Source: Terasakiella sp. SH-1 (GTDB lineage: Bacteria; Pseudomonadota; Alphaproteobacteria; Rhodospirillales; Terasakiellaceae). Taken from it: a stretch of DNA of 64,000 bases. The stretch spans positions 2,405,501-2,469,500 of the forward strand of contig NZ_CP038255.1 of the NCBI RefSeq assembly GCF_004564135.1, read 5' to 3'. Below the pieces are notes generated by a model. It made no database searches and was not told where the DNA came from. It saw only the letters and a program-made list of their open reading frames with translations. Position numbers and translations under genes: made by a program. Within the stretch, counting starts at the first letter, position 1, and each line of letters starts with the position of its first letter. Shown one piece after another: positions 45,950 to 54,734 of the stretch.

Positions 45950-46936
45950 CTATGGTATATCAATGACGATGCGCACCTGATTGCCTGATCCTTGATAGGT
46001 CAGATTGGGGAAGGCGAGGTTCAGGGCAATGGCCACCCCGCGTCCATGTTTGGCAAGCATCAGTTCAGGTGAAAATTCGGAATATTGTTCCCAGTTAAAT
46101 CCATTGCCTTGATCCGTAATTGTGAAATACAGCTTGTCGTCTTCGCGCTCATAATCCACTTCAACATATTTGTCTTTATATTCGGCCAAGGCCAGACGGG
46201 TGGCAATTTCATTTTCCAGCTGATGGGTCTCCAGCAATTCAGTTTTCTTTTCATAACCAATGGCCAGATTACCATGTTCAATACCGTTCATAATCAGTTC
46301 GGTAAAGCCGATAATGGCGGTTTCCGGTTCCGGGCACAAATGGGACAGGGTATTGGCAACATTATTGGCCTGTTCCGGGGTCTTGATAAAGAACTGAGCG
46401 TTGTTGAGACACTGGATACTTTGAACAGGTTGCTGGGCCAGCTTGATCAAATTGTCATAACGCAAGATCAAGGCTTCGATTTCAGGATCGCTTTCTTTTT
46501 GTGTCGCACTGACAAGGAAGTTCAGCGTTTTATTTAATTTACTTTCGGCATGGGCATCCATGCGTTCACGCGCATCATAAAGCGATTGAACGGTGGCAAG
46601 CAAAACATCAAAATCAATGGGCTTGCGCAGATAGTTTGTGACCCCAAGGCGGCGCCCCTTGATTTCATCATCACGTGACACCAGAGCCGTCAGGAAAACA
46701 AAGGGAATGGCGGCAAACTCCCGATTGGCTTTTTGCAGTTTTTCAAACAGTTCATACCCATCCATTTTGGGCATGGAAATATCTGAAATAACAATGTCTG
46801 GCGTATCCTGATTAATCAGCTGAAAAGCTTCTTCACCATCACCAGCTTCCAGAACGTCATACCCGTTATCTATGAGTTCATCGACGATTTCTTCACGTAA
46901 GTCGACTTCGTCTTCTACAACCAGAATTTTAACCAT
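45950..46936 (-). CDS. Receiver-HATPase regulator, paralogue of 29186-30193
   Basis: 328 residues: receiver with D9, phospho-acceptor D52 in IVISDISMP, and K in RKPID; helical linker; RsbW-type ATPase with GFTELIMNGIEHGNLAI, DQGNGFNW and HGRGVAIALNLAF. No HisKA. Strong similarity to the hemerythrin-coupled protein at 29186-30193 across the whole length, so duplicated. It lies upstream of the PhoD-like gene and divergent from a histidine kinase that could phosphorylate it. Confidence 0.9.
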   Translation of the reverse strand: MVKILVVEDEVDLREEIVDELIDNGYDVLEAGDGEEAFQLINQDTPDIVISDISMPKMDGYELFEKLQKANREFAAIPFVFLTALVSRDDEIKGRRLGVTNYLRKPIDFDVLLATVQSLYDARERMDAHAESKLNKTLNFLVSATQKESDPEIEALILRYDNLIKLAQQPVQSIQCLNNAQFFIKTPEQANNVANTLSHLCPEPETAIIGFTELIMNGIEHGNLAIGYEKKTELLETHQLENEIATRLALAEYKDKYVEVDYEREDDKLYFTITDQGNGFNWEQYSEFSPELMLAKHGRGVAIALNLAFPNLTYQGSGNQVRIVIDIP

Positions 46937-47069
46937 TTTATTTCTTTTTCGCAGTTCCCTGTTTTTCGCAGATGACTATAGCAGAAATTATGACGTTTTT
47001 TATGAGGGAATTTATCCAAAGAACAGACAAAAATATAAAGTCGGTTAAAATTCTGTCTTTAGCCTATGT

Positions 47070-47106
47070 GGATCAACATCATAGTGATATGATCCCTGCT
47101 CAGGGA
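47070..47106. promoter_or_regulatory. Two adjacent palindromes upstream of the histidine kinase
   Basis: GGATCA...TGATCC (47070-47095) is an almost perfect inverted repeat, and directly beside it TCCCTGCTCAGGGA (47093-47106) is a perfect palindrome with a 2-base centre. They lie 37 bases before the kinase start in the divergent promoter region. They could be operators or leader hairpins. Confidence 0.45.
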
Positions 47107-47142
47107 CATGAATGAAAACAACAAGAAGATGACGCATCAGCC

Positions 47143-48654
47143 ATGGAAACGGGCGTGTCGGACAATCAAAATCACTGCAGGAAAATCAGTGACCTTTTGG
47201 GGCTGAATAGCCGGACAACGCGTCGGGCATTGCTGTGGATTGTGGTGATTGGGCTGATCGGTTCTTTTATGCTGACGGCGTATCAATTCTTTCGGGATAA
47301 AGAATTACGCATTGATCAGCTGGATCGCGAAATGAAGGCACTGGGCCTTGTGTTTAGCGATGCCTTGTCCCACAGTCTCTGGGTTGTTGATACGGACCTT
47401 CTGGAAACCCAGCTTCAAGGGGTCGCCCAGCTTAAGCAAGTATCCGGCGTCAGCCTCAAGGCACAAGAAACTCTGGAATATCATTTTGGCTCAACCCAGC
47501 CCAAAGACGGCCAGCTCAGTTATTCATTCCCTATCCATTATCATCAGCACGACGAAACATATGAGTTGGGAACCTTGTTGATCTATCATGATTTACAGGA
47601 AGATATTGACGAAATTTTTGCCAGCCAGATGTTTAATTTCATGGGCAACTCACTGGTAATTTTATTAATCGCCATCAGCGTTTCCTTAATTTTCCAAGTC
47701 TTTGTTGTGCGCCGCTTGATGTCTATCGTGAACGAGCTGAACAATCTTTCAGCAACAGATATGAGAAGCCTGCCCCAAGGCCCAAAACTATCAGATATTT
47801 CTGATGATTGGGATGAGCTGGATGTGCTGGCAAATTCGGTGACAAGTCTGCGTCAAAAAGGATACGAGCTGTTGCAAGAGGCTGACCGTAAGGAAGAGGT
47901 CATGCGCAACCAGAATGTGGAACTGATGCAATCCTTGAAGAACGAACGCCATATGCGCAATCAGCATCGGACCTTTGTCACCATGGTCTCTCATGAGTTT
48001 CGCACACCTTTGGCGGTGATTGACAATATTGCCCAGGGCGTCATTCGCAGGCAGGCCAAGATGACGCCTGAAACGGTGGAGAAACGCATGATAAAGGTGC
48101 GCACCTCTATCAACCGTTTAACGGCCTTGATGGAAAGTGTGCTGGTGGCTGACCGGATGGAAGAAGGGGCGATCAAACTTGCCCTTGAAAAGGTGGATTT
48201 ACGTGAGCTGATCAGCGCGATTATAGAAACCCAGCGTCGCTTTGTGACCCATCGCCTCAATTGCGAATATCGCGCCTTGCCCGAACGGATCGACGGAGAT
48301 GCGCAAATGTTGCGTCTGGTCTTTGAAAATCTGGTGGTAAATGCCTGTAAATATTCCCCCGATGGCAAGGATATTGATATTACCGTCTGGACGGAAATGG
48401 ATCATGTCTATGTTTCCATTCGCGATTACGGTATCGGCATCCCTAAAAGAGATAGAAACCGCATGTTTGAACGGTTCTTTCGGGCCAGTAATGTCACAGG
48501 TATCAGCGGTTCCGGTATCGGGTTGAATACAGCGCAAAATATTATTGAACTACACGGTGGTAAAATCACCCTTGATTCTCAAGAAGGTGTGGGCACCATC
48601 TTCACCATCTCCCTCCCCATGGAATCTTCCGGGGTCAATGGCGTGATTGCATAA
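47143..48654 (+). CDS. Sensor histidine kinase
   Basis: 503 residues: cytoplasmic start, helix (about 30-48), periplasmic domain (about 49-165), helix (about 168-186), HAMP-like linker (VRRLMSIVNELNNLS), HisKA with H284 in VSHEFRTPLAVI, and an ATPase (NLVVNACKYSPDG, DYGIGIP, GSGIGLNTAQNIIELHGG). It should autophosphorylate and pass phosphate to a receiver; the divergent REC-ATPase gene 200 bases away is the nearest candidate. The first codon used is ATG 47143; METGVSDNQ lacks a strong ribosome site. Confidence 0.92.
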   Translation: METGVSDNQNHCRKISDLLGLNSRTTRRALLWIVVIGLIGSFMLTAYQFFRDKELRIDQLDREMKALGLVFSDALSHSLWVVDTDLLETQLQGVAQLKQVSGVSLKAQETLEYHFGSTQPKDGQLSYSFPIHYHQHDETYELGTLLIYHDLQEDIDEIFASQMFNFMGNSLVILLIAISVSLIFQVFVVRRLMSIVNELNNLSATDMRSLPQGPKLSDISDDWDELDVLANSVTSLRQKGYELLQEADRKEEVMRNQNVELMQSLKNERHMRNQHRTFVTMVSHEFRTPLAVIDNIAQGVIRRQAKMTPETVEKRMIKVRTSINRLTALMESVLVADRMEEGAIKLALEKVDLRELISAIIETQRRFVTHRLNCEYRALPERIDGDAQMLRLVFENLVVNACKYSPDGKDIDITVWTEMDHVYVSIRDYGIGIPKRDRNRMFERFFRASNVTGISGSGIGLNTAQNIIELHGGKITLDSQEGVGTIFTISLPMESSGVNGVIA

Positions 48655-48685
48655 CTAGAATTAGCAAGGGACATTTTCGGTCCAC

Positions 48686-49642
48686 TCACGGGGCTTCATA
48701 GATACAGACGCGATTGCGACCCATTTGTTTGGCCTGATACAATGCTTGGTCTGCCATTGCAATCAGCCCGCCTGCCTGCGTCTCCGGGTTAGGGAATAAC
48801 GAAACAGCCCCTACACTCATCGTCACCCGGTCTGTTGTGCAACTCCCACGATGTTCCAGATTCAAATCGAAAACCGTTTCTTTCAAACGTTCTGCCACAC
48901 GCAAGGCACCATCAGGGCCAGAAGACGGGATGATCATGGCAAATTCCTCCCCGCCATAGCGCGCAGCCAGATCATTTGCCCGCAATGCCTGTTTTTCCAG
49001 TGCCTGCGCGACCTCTTTTAAACATTCATCCCCTTTTTGATGACCATAGGTATCATTATACTGTTTAAAATGATCCACATCGCACAACAACAGGCTCAAG
49101 CTTTCTTGTTCGCGCACGGCATGTAACAGGTCGGCTTCCAGCTTCATATCAAATGAACGCCTGTTTGCCAGTCCGGTCAGGCCGTCTTTATTGGCTAAAC
49201 TTTGCAATGCCTGTTCAGCCCGCTTTTGTTCTGTCATATCACGCAAGGTTTCAACAACGGCAATGACATTGCCATCATCATCAAAAATCGGTCCACAATT
49301 AATCGCCAGATATAAACGCTTTGCCGCACGAGGCATAATACACCAGTTTTCGGCACGCACCCCATCATAGGTATCACATTGAAGGGCAGATTCTGCATAG
49401 AGTTCTTGGATTTCATCGAGTTTTGACTGTAAGACCAAATCAGCAAGGCACACGCGAGGCCCATCATAAAATGCTTTCCAATGATCCTGCGTTCCCAAAA
49501 CCTCGTCTGCGCTCACACCGCTTAAACGTTCACACGCCTTATTCCAGATAATCACCGTTCCCTGCGGGTCCAGAACAAAAGTTGGAACCACCAAATGTTC
49601 CATAAGACGAATGGCGAACTGATGCTCGCTCTGCTGATCCAT
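48686..49642 (-). CDS. PAS-GGDEF diguanylate cyclase
   Basis: 318 residues from ATG 49642, preceded by GGGAGAG. A PAS domain (about 8-140, ending VVETLRDMTEQKRAEQAL) is followed by GGDEF with signature GGEEF at 230-234 and I-site RAND at 221-224, both intact, so it should be an active, feedback-inhibited cyclase in the cytoplasm. It converges on the histidine kinase (31-base gap) and is divergent from the DUF2249 operon. Confidence 0.94.
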   Translation of the reverse strand: MDQQSEHQFAIRLMEHLVVPTFVLDPQGTVIIWNKACERLSGVSADEVLGTQDHWKAFYDGPRVCLADLVLQSKLDEIQELYAESALQCDTYDGVRAENWCIMPRAAKRLYLAINCGPIFDDDGNVIAVVETLRDMTEQKRAEQALQSLANKDGLTGLANRRSFDMKLEADLLHAVREQESLSLLLCDVDHFKQYNDTYGHQKGDECLKEVAQALEKQALRANDLAARYGGEEFAMIIPSSGPDGALRVAERLKETVFDLNLEHRGSCTTDRVTMSVGAVSLFPNPETQAGGLIAMADQALYQAKQMGRNRVCIYEAP

Positions 49643-49742
49643 TGAGTACTCTCCCTGAATGAAACCATGACACATTAATGCAATTATTTATTAAAATTTT
49701 ATCTATTTTACGCAAGTTAAGCGATTGCTTCAACCGTACTTA

Positions 49743-49756
49743 TTGACCAGTATCAA
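49743..49756. promoter_or_regulatory. FNR/NnrR-type box
   Basis: TTGACCAGTATCAA matches the TTGAY-N4-ATCAA consensus of FNR/CRP-family oxygen and NO regulators. It is centred about 42 bases before the ATG at 49792. It could activate or repress the DUF2249 operon, and also lies 101 bases from the divergent PAS-GGDEF gene. Confidence 0.6.
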
Positions 49757-49791
49757 TGTACAAAAGTCTCAAGATTGGCGATAATCCGATT

Positions 49792-50118
49792 ATGACGAAG
49801 AAAAAGACAGATTTTATCCCTTGTGATGGCACAATCCCCAAAGATTGGGTCGCACCGGAAATTGCCAACCGCGTCCAGCACTCTGAGCAGTTCATCCATG
49901 CAAATCTTGTCGGTCTTTCGCCCCCTACACCACTGGTTGGCACCTTAAAACTCTTATCCCACCTTAAACCCGGCCAGTATTTCGAAGGCTTGTTTCCCCA
50001 TTCCCCCATCCATCTTTACCCTCATTTACGTGAAGAGGGCTGGCAGTGGAAAATTATAGATAAAAGCAATGAGGGTGTTTTATTGAAAATCGAACGGTCA
50101 AAGGAAACATCATGTTAG
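49792..50118 (+). CDS. DUF2249-like small protein
   Basis: 108 residues from ATG 49792. An in-frame ATG at 49756 would begin inside the FNR-type box, so the shorter form is preferred. The pattern (SPPTPLVGTLKLLSHLKPGQYFEGLFPHSPIHLYPHLREEGWQWKII) is that of DUF2249 proteins: a small TusA/KTSC-like alpha-beta fold often found beside hemerythrin and NO-related genes. It overlaps the next gene by 7 bases. Confidence 0.65.
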   Translation: MTKKKTDFIPCDGTIPKDWVAPEIANRVQHSEQFIHANLVGLSPPTPLVGTLKLLSHLKPGQYFEGLFPHSPIHLYPHLREEGWQWKIIDKSNEGVLLKIERSKETSC

Positions 50119-51371
50119 GCGGTACCCTTCCCTTTGGCGCAGAACAACGCCTGTTACCAGAATGGATTCCCTTAACTTTTTTTGCCTTTGCCCTGATTTG
50201 CCTGCCACTGGGCTGGCTGTTGGTGATCATTCAGGCGGAACACATCAACAGCTTTAATGGGGGATTTGGCCCCGCCTTGGCCTGTCTGCACATGTTCACC
50301 ATCGGTGTCATTCTCAGTGCTGCCTTTGGGGCCTCCATGCAAATGCTGCCTGTTGCAACCGGGGCTGTGATGAACAGACCCCATCTGGTTGTGGCTGTTC
50401 TTTGCCTACTGGTCATTGGAACAACCATCACACTGGGGGGATTTGCCCACTACCTTGATTCAACGGCCACCTTTGGCAGCTTTTTTTTGCTGGTGGGCAT
50501 CAGTCTTTATATCTTCTTGCTGTTCTGCCTCTTGTTGAGAAGTGAAACCCTTAAAAGCGTGCGCAATCACGTGCTTGTCGCTGCCGTTGCTCTTTTTCTT
50601 GCCGCTGGGCTTGGCTTTATCACGGTTTTAAACTGGGCTGGCTATCTTCCCTTTTATATGGAAAACGCTGCTGTAATGCATATGGGGCTGGCGCTTTACG
50701 GCTTTATGGGACTGCTTGTTCTGGGCTTCAGTCGTGTGATGATCCCCATGCTCTCCCTCAGTGATCAAACCAATGACAAAATCTGCCTCATTGCCTTGAT
50801 CAGTGCTTTAAGTGGGCTTCTCACCTGGTCTGTTGGCCTTTATAAGATTGCCCCCGTCCTTGCTCTCCTCGCCGCCTGCCTGCATGTATATGAGATGTAT
50901 CATATTTTAAAAGGGCGCTTGCGTACCCGCCTTGGGCCTGAATGGCATGCCATCCGCTTTTCATGGGGCATGCTACCTCTCAGCCTTGTTTGTGCAACCT
51001 TGTCTCTTTGGGGGATATGGCCGGAAAAAATGGCACAATTTGCTGTGTCCCTCGCTGTCTTAGGCTGGCTGATTTCTTTTATTATCGGTATCTTACAGCG
51101 TATTGTTCCTTTCTTGCTGTCCATGCAAATCGCCCGCAAAACCGGTATGCCGGAACTTCCAGAAAAACTCGCCCATCAGCAACTCGTCAAGTTCATCGCC
51201 CCCTGCCACTTTATCGCCGTTGCCTGCGTGGCTTTGGCCCTGTTGTTTGACATCTCCCACCTGTTTCGCCTTGCCGGACTCTTCGGCCTGATTAGCGGAA
51301 TATGTTTCTTATCATATTTACTTATTGCCATCCGGCGCAAAAGCGCCAGTCTGGAGAAAATGACCTCATGA
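50112..51371 (+). CDS. Twelve-helix membrane protein, NnrS/heme-copper-oxidase-subunit-like
   Basis: 419 residues, about 12 hydrophobic helices from residue 19 onward. Histidines inside helices (CLHMFTIGVILSAAFGASMQMLPV, AAVMHMGLALYGFMG, AACLHVYEMYH) recall heme-binding helices of NnrS and oxidase subunit I-like proteins. NnrS-family proteins act in nitric oxide stress. Its last base pairs overlap the hemerythrin gene (ATGA). The operon (DUF2249, this protein, hemerythrin) behind an FNR-type box suggests a role in NO or low-oxygen metabolism. Family assignment is tentative. Confidence 0.55.
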   Translation: MLGGTLPFGAEQRLLPEWIPLTFFAFALICLPLGWLLVIIQAEHINSFNGGFGPALACLHMFTIGVILSAAFGASMQMLPVATGAVMNRPHLVVAVLCLLVIGTTITLGGFAHYLDSTATFGSFFLLVGISLYIFLLFCLLLRSETLKSVRNHVLVAAVALFLAAGLGFITVLNWAGYLPFYMENAAVMHMGLALYGFMGLLVLGFSRVMIPMLSLSDQTNDKICLIALISALSGLLTWSVGLYKIAPVLALLAACLHVYEMYHILKGRLRTRLGPEWHAIRFSWGMLPLSLVCATLSLWGIWPEKMAQFAVSLAVLGWLISFIIGILQRIVPFLLSMQIARKTGMPELPEKLAHQQLVKFIAPCHFIAVACVALALLFDISHLFRLAGLFGLISGICFLSYLLIAIRRKSASLEKMTS

Positions 51372-51841
51372 GACTTTCTGAAATTCTTCATCGCGAACAT
51401 CAACGTACCTTACAAGTTCTCAATGCCCTTGACGGCTGGCAAGGCAAACCCCAGCCGGATCAACTTGCCCCAATTGAAAACTTGTTGAAAGATGTGATCG
51501 ACGTCACCAAAAGTGATGTTCAGGATCATTATGCCTTTGAAGAGCAGCATCTTTTCCCGGTTTTACGCAATAACGGGGCCGATTTTATGGTGAATATGCT
51601 CAGCGGTGAACATGAACTCATTCGCCCCATTGCACAGGCCCTGCAATCCCTGTCTGAGACAGCCCTTGAAACAGGCTTCACACAGGAAAGCTGGGCTGAG
51701 TTCCAAACCCTCAGCGCCGATTTCATCGGCCATGAAACATTTCACATTCAAAAAGAAGAAATGGGCCTGATCAACGCAATCAACGCCATGTTCACACCAG
51801 AAGAAGAAACCCCTCTGATCGCGCTTTATCAAAAGACATAA
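51368..51841 (+). CDS. Hemerythrin HHE domain protein
   Basis: 157 residues from ATG 51368, chosen because it overlaps the membrane protein's stop as ATGA; a longer start at 51302 would lie wholly inside that gene. Di-iron ligands fit the HHE pattern: LHREHQRTL, DHYAFEEQHLFP, SGEHELI and IGHETFHIQKEE. Such proteins bind O2, NO or repair iron centres. It is the third hemerythrin-type protein in the window and of another subtype than the two bacteriohemerythrins. Confidence 0.85.
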   Translation: MRLSEILHREHQRTLQVLNALDGWQGKPQPDQLAPIENLLKDVIDVTKSDVQDHYAFEEQHLFPVLRNNGADFMVNMLSGEHELIRPIAQALQSLSETALETGFTQESWAEFQTLSADFIGHETFHIQKEEMGLINAINAMFTPEEETPLIALYQKT

Positions 51842-51851
51842 ACGAAGTTAA

Positions 51852-51877
51852 GTTCCCCTGTCATCACCCAGGGGAAC
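51852..51877. terminator. Hairpin between convergent genes
   Basis: GTTCCCCTG (51852-51860) and CAGGGGAAC (51869-51877) form a perfect 9-bp stem with an 8-base loop, 10 bases after the hemerythrin stop and 9 bases before the convergent DHH gene's stop. It can serve both transcripts, although no long T-run follows on either side. Confidence 0.6.
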
Positions 51878-51886
51878 AGTATTTGA

Positions 51887-52816
51887 TCAGCCGTCAGCTG
51901 TGATCTGTTCGATCAGTTCTTTTAGAACTTCGTCAACACGATCATTTTCAATACGGCAAGATCCCACCTGCTTGTGACCACCGCCACCGTACTTGAGCAT
52001 CAAGCTGCCCACATTGGTTTTAGATGTGCGGTTCAAGATGGATTTACCCGTTGCCAGCAAACATTTACCCGGCTCAATTTCAGGGATAACCTGAATGGAA
52101 ATGTTACAATCCGGGAAGATCGCATAAATAGTGAAACGGTTGCCAGCATAAACTGTTTCCTGACCACGTAGATCAAAGACCACCAGATTATTGTGAACCT
52201 GTGTGTTCTCATTCAGCTTATGTTCAAACATCTCTTCATGCTGATAGTAGAGATGCAGACGTTCTTCCACATCAGGAATTTTCAGGATTTCATCCACCGG
52301 ATGGTGACGGCAATACACCATCATATCTTTCATGAACTGTTCATGCGTGATAGAGAAGTTACCGATATGATCCAGCCCGGTACGCGGATCCAGAACAAAG
52401 TTCAACAACACCCACGGGCTTGGCGCCAGAATATCTTCTTCTGTATATTGCGCCATATCTGCCTTATCCACGGCTTCCAACATGTCAGTGCAGATTTTCG
52501 GGAATTTTTCACCCTTGCCAAAATGGTTATACACCACACGGGCTGCGGAAGGAGCCGTTGCATCAATAATCAGATTGTCATGATCCCCCACACGTTCCAC
52601 TTCACTGGCATGGTGATCCAGACAAAGGTGGGCTTTTTCCACATAAGGCAGGTTGGTTACAATATCGTTTTCCGTAACCTCAAAAACCCCATCCTGGATT
52701 TCCTTTGGCTCGGCAAAAACAATTTCATCAATCATCTCGAGTTCGAGAAGTAATGTACCTGAAACGACACCGTCAAAATCCGCTCGCGTAACGAGACGAT
52801 ATTTTTGGTCAGTCAT
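51887..52816 (-). CDS. DHH-family phosphoesterase
   Basis: 309 residues from ATG 52816, with AGGAG 8 bases upstream. The metal motifs of the DHH/DHHA1 superfamily are present: TRADFDGVVSG near the start, LDHHASEVE at about residue 70, and GGGGHKQVGSC in the DHHA1 domain. Members include nanoRNases, pAp phosphatases, cyclic di-AMP hydrolases and exopolyphosphatases. The sequence is long enough for a full two-domain enzyme, but I cannot name the substrate. Cytoplasmic, single gene. Confidence 0.88.
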   Translation of the reverse strand: MTDQKYRLVTRADFDGVVSGTLLLELEMIDEIVFAEPKEIQDGVFEVTENDIVTNLPYVEKAHLCLDHHASEVERVGDHDNLIIDATAPSAARVVYNHFGKGEKFPKICTDMLEAVDKADMAQYTEEDILAPSPWVLLNFVLDPRTGLDHIGNFSITHEQFMKDMMVYCRHHPVDEILKIPDVEERLHLYYQHEEMFEHKLNENTQVHNNLVVFDLRGQETVYAGNRFTIYAIFPDCNISIQVIPEIEPGKCLLATGKSILNRTSKTNVGSLMLKYGGGGHKQVGSCRIENDRVDEVLKELIEQITADG

Positions 52817-52917
52817 GTTTCCGGCTCCTATCCTATTCGTTCTTATGCGAAAAATTCGCCCCGTAGTTGGCAACAGTTTACGGATTAAAAATTGATTTGT
52901 ACACCTTAATAGACAAA

Positions 52918-54615
52918 TTAACTTTTAAAACCTGCATCTGCCATCATCTTGTAGAAATCCCTGATCATGATTTCCTTTTTCTGCGGGTCATCTTCGCCTT
53001 CGGTAAACTTCTCAATGAAGCTTGCCCCTTTGAGGTGATCAACCACACGTTGGCGCGCCAACGACATGGCATGACCATGTTCCCACAGCACACCAGACCC
53101 ACAAAATTGAACCATGCGAATTGCACGGTCACGCAAACTTGCCTTAGGATCATCCAGTTTGTCAATCAACTTTGTATCCATCAGGTACTTCTCCACCATT
53201 CTATCCAAGGTGGAGAGGATTTTTTTCTGTCCAGCCTCCTCCAATGAGGACTCTTCTACCAACACATGTAAGTCTTTCAAACAGACCAATCGTTGTTTTG
53301 CCGAAATGTCCTTGCCACTGAAATCCGTAATGGAACGTGCATTATTACAAAGCAGTGCAATGCTTTGATCAATCACATCGGGATGTGCCTCTCCCAACGG
53401 GGCATCACGCAAGGCCAGCAAATACGGCAATTGGCTGGAACCGTTGGGCAACATATCCAGCAACCATTTAATTGACATTCGCTCGCCGCTTTCCCCACCT
53501 TGTTTCAGGCTTCGGCCATAGCGCCGGGACAAGGCTTCGGCCATATCTGCCCCCCCAGTCATACCTGAGGGAAAAGCCAAACGGGCAAACAGGGCCATAA
53601 ATTCGGCCTCTTCCTGCGAGGGGTCATTGCGGGCCAAGGGCTGTTTCCCAGACATTTGGCGCAAGATAAAGTCAAACAAAACGTCACGGGTTTGTTGCAG
53701 CCTGCCTTGAGGGAATACACGACCAAAAGCGGCCACCACATCAGGGCATGCCCCGGTCCCCACACCCGCTTTGCCATCCACCCAATCAAGCAAGGTTGAA
53801 ATGGCGGAAGCCAAATTGCGCTGTGGCCCCAACATATCCTGAATCAGTTGAGCTGATGACATAATTTCAGCAATCAAACCATCCAGTTCATCTTCCAGCT
53901 CTCGCCCTTTGGGGGTTTCCAGCCAGTCCAGAATTTGTCCGAGTTTGCCCTCAACACTGCGATACTGAATAAGAACCTTACAAATCAGGGCCATCAAGGC
54001 CATTGGCTGATTAATCGCATCGGCCGCCTGAACCACATCGTTTAAATCCTTACTTTCAAACGCCTTAAAAACCTTTGTTTTCTGGATTTTCTGCGTGTCA
54101 CCCATAATGGCCTGAAATTCGTCGAACAATTCATCACGTCTTTTGCGCGAATCGCCCCCCATGTCCTTGGCCTGTAAAGTTGCCACCCGGTCAATGGCAG
54201 GCGAACACATGTCACTGCCCATAAAACGCTTGGCCTTGTCATAGGAATAGAGAAGTTCCGAAGCAATCATGCCATCACGATCAAACAAGGCACGCAACAG
54301 TCTGCTCATTGTCAAGCGCGCTTCCAGCCCCAGATAATCCTCACGATAGGCACAGGGGGCCGCTGCGTCGATATGAGCAACGCGAACCGGCTTTACCTTT
54401 GGCGTAAGGCGTTGCTCTTTAACAATTTTTTCAACTTCATTTTGATCGGCCCGCGTCCAGACCCGAACCAGCTGCACACCCAGATATTGCGTGCCTTCAT
54501 CTTCAGCATATTCTTTGAAAGACCGTTCAGCAGACCCTTGGTCCTTAAAGACCTTTTCAACGAACCAGCGGTCCTGATCACTTAAACGGATTTCAAACTT
54601 CGTGCGTTCACCCAT
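52918..54615 (-). CDS. Unknown protein, 565 residues
   Basis: Soluble, charged, mostly helical, with no signal peptide. The first 75 residues (FEIRLSDQDRWFVEKVFKDQGSAERSFKEYAEDEGTQ) look like a separate small domain; the remainder (GMIASELLYSYDKAKRFMGSDM, DKLDDPKASLRDRAIRMVQFCGSGVLWEHGHAM) has no motif I know. A lone start at 54615 has GGTGAACG but only a weak ribosome site. The gene next to it at 54735-55349 is also unknown and runs the same way. Size and composition recall the 559-residue protein at 59308, but no alignment is evident. Confidence 0.75.
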   Translation of the reverse strand: MGERTKFEIRLSDQDRWFVEKVFKDQGSAERSFKEYAEDEGTQYLGVQLVRVWTRADQNEVEKIVKEQRLTPKVKPVRVAHIDAAAPCAYREDYLGLEARLTMSRLLRALFDRDGMIASELLYSYDKAKRFMGSDMCSPAIDRVATLQAKDMGGDSRKRRDELFDEFQAIMGDTQKIQKTKVFKAFESKDLNDVVQAADAINQPMALMALICKVLIQYRSVEGKLGQILDWLETPKGRELEDELDGLIAEIMSSAQLIQDMLGPQRNLASAISTLLDWVDGKAGVGTGACPDVVAAFGRVFPQGRLQQTRDVLFDFILRQMSGKQPLARNDPSQEEAEFMALFARLAFPSGMTGGADMAEALSRRYGRSLKQGGESGERMSIKWLLDMLPNGSSQLPYLLALRDAPLGEAHPDVIDQSIALLCNNARSITDFSGKDISAKQRLVCLKDLHVLVEESSLEEAGQKKILSTLDRMVEKYLMDTKLIDKLDDPKASLRDRAIRMVQFCGSGVLWEHGHAMSLARQRVVDHLKGASFIEKFTEGEDDPQKKEIMIRDFYKMMADAGFKS

Positions 54616-54734
54616 TATTCTTACTTCTTTTCATTCCCGTGCTTGGCACAAGTGTAGACGCCAATTGCTTTGAGTTATCTTAGGATGAAAAAGAAGAACT
54701 TTCCATTGTAAATAATAAGTTTTTTTCCACATAT

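Noticed and set aside
43997-48654. Possible genomic island or prophage suggested by several unknown proteins
   Set aside because: No integrase, tRNA, flanking repeats or phage genes were seen; gene content is chromosomal in character.
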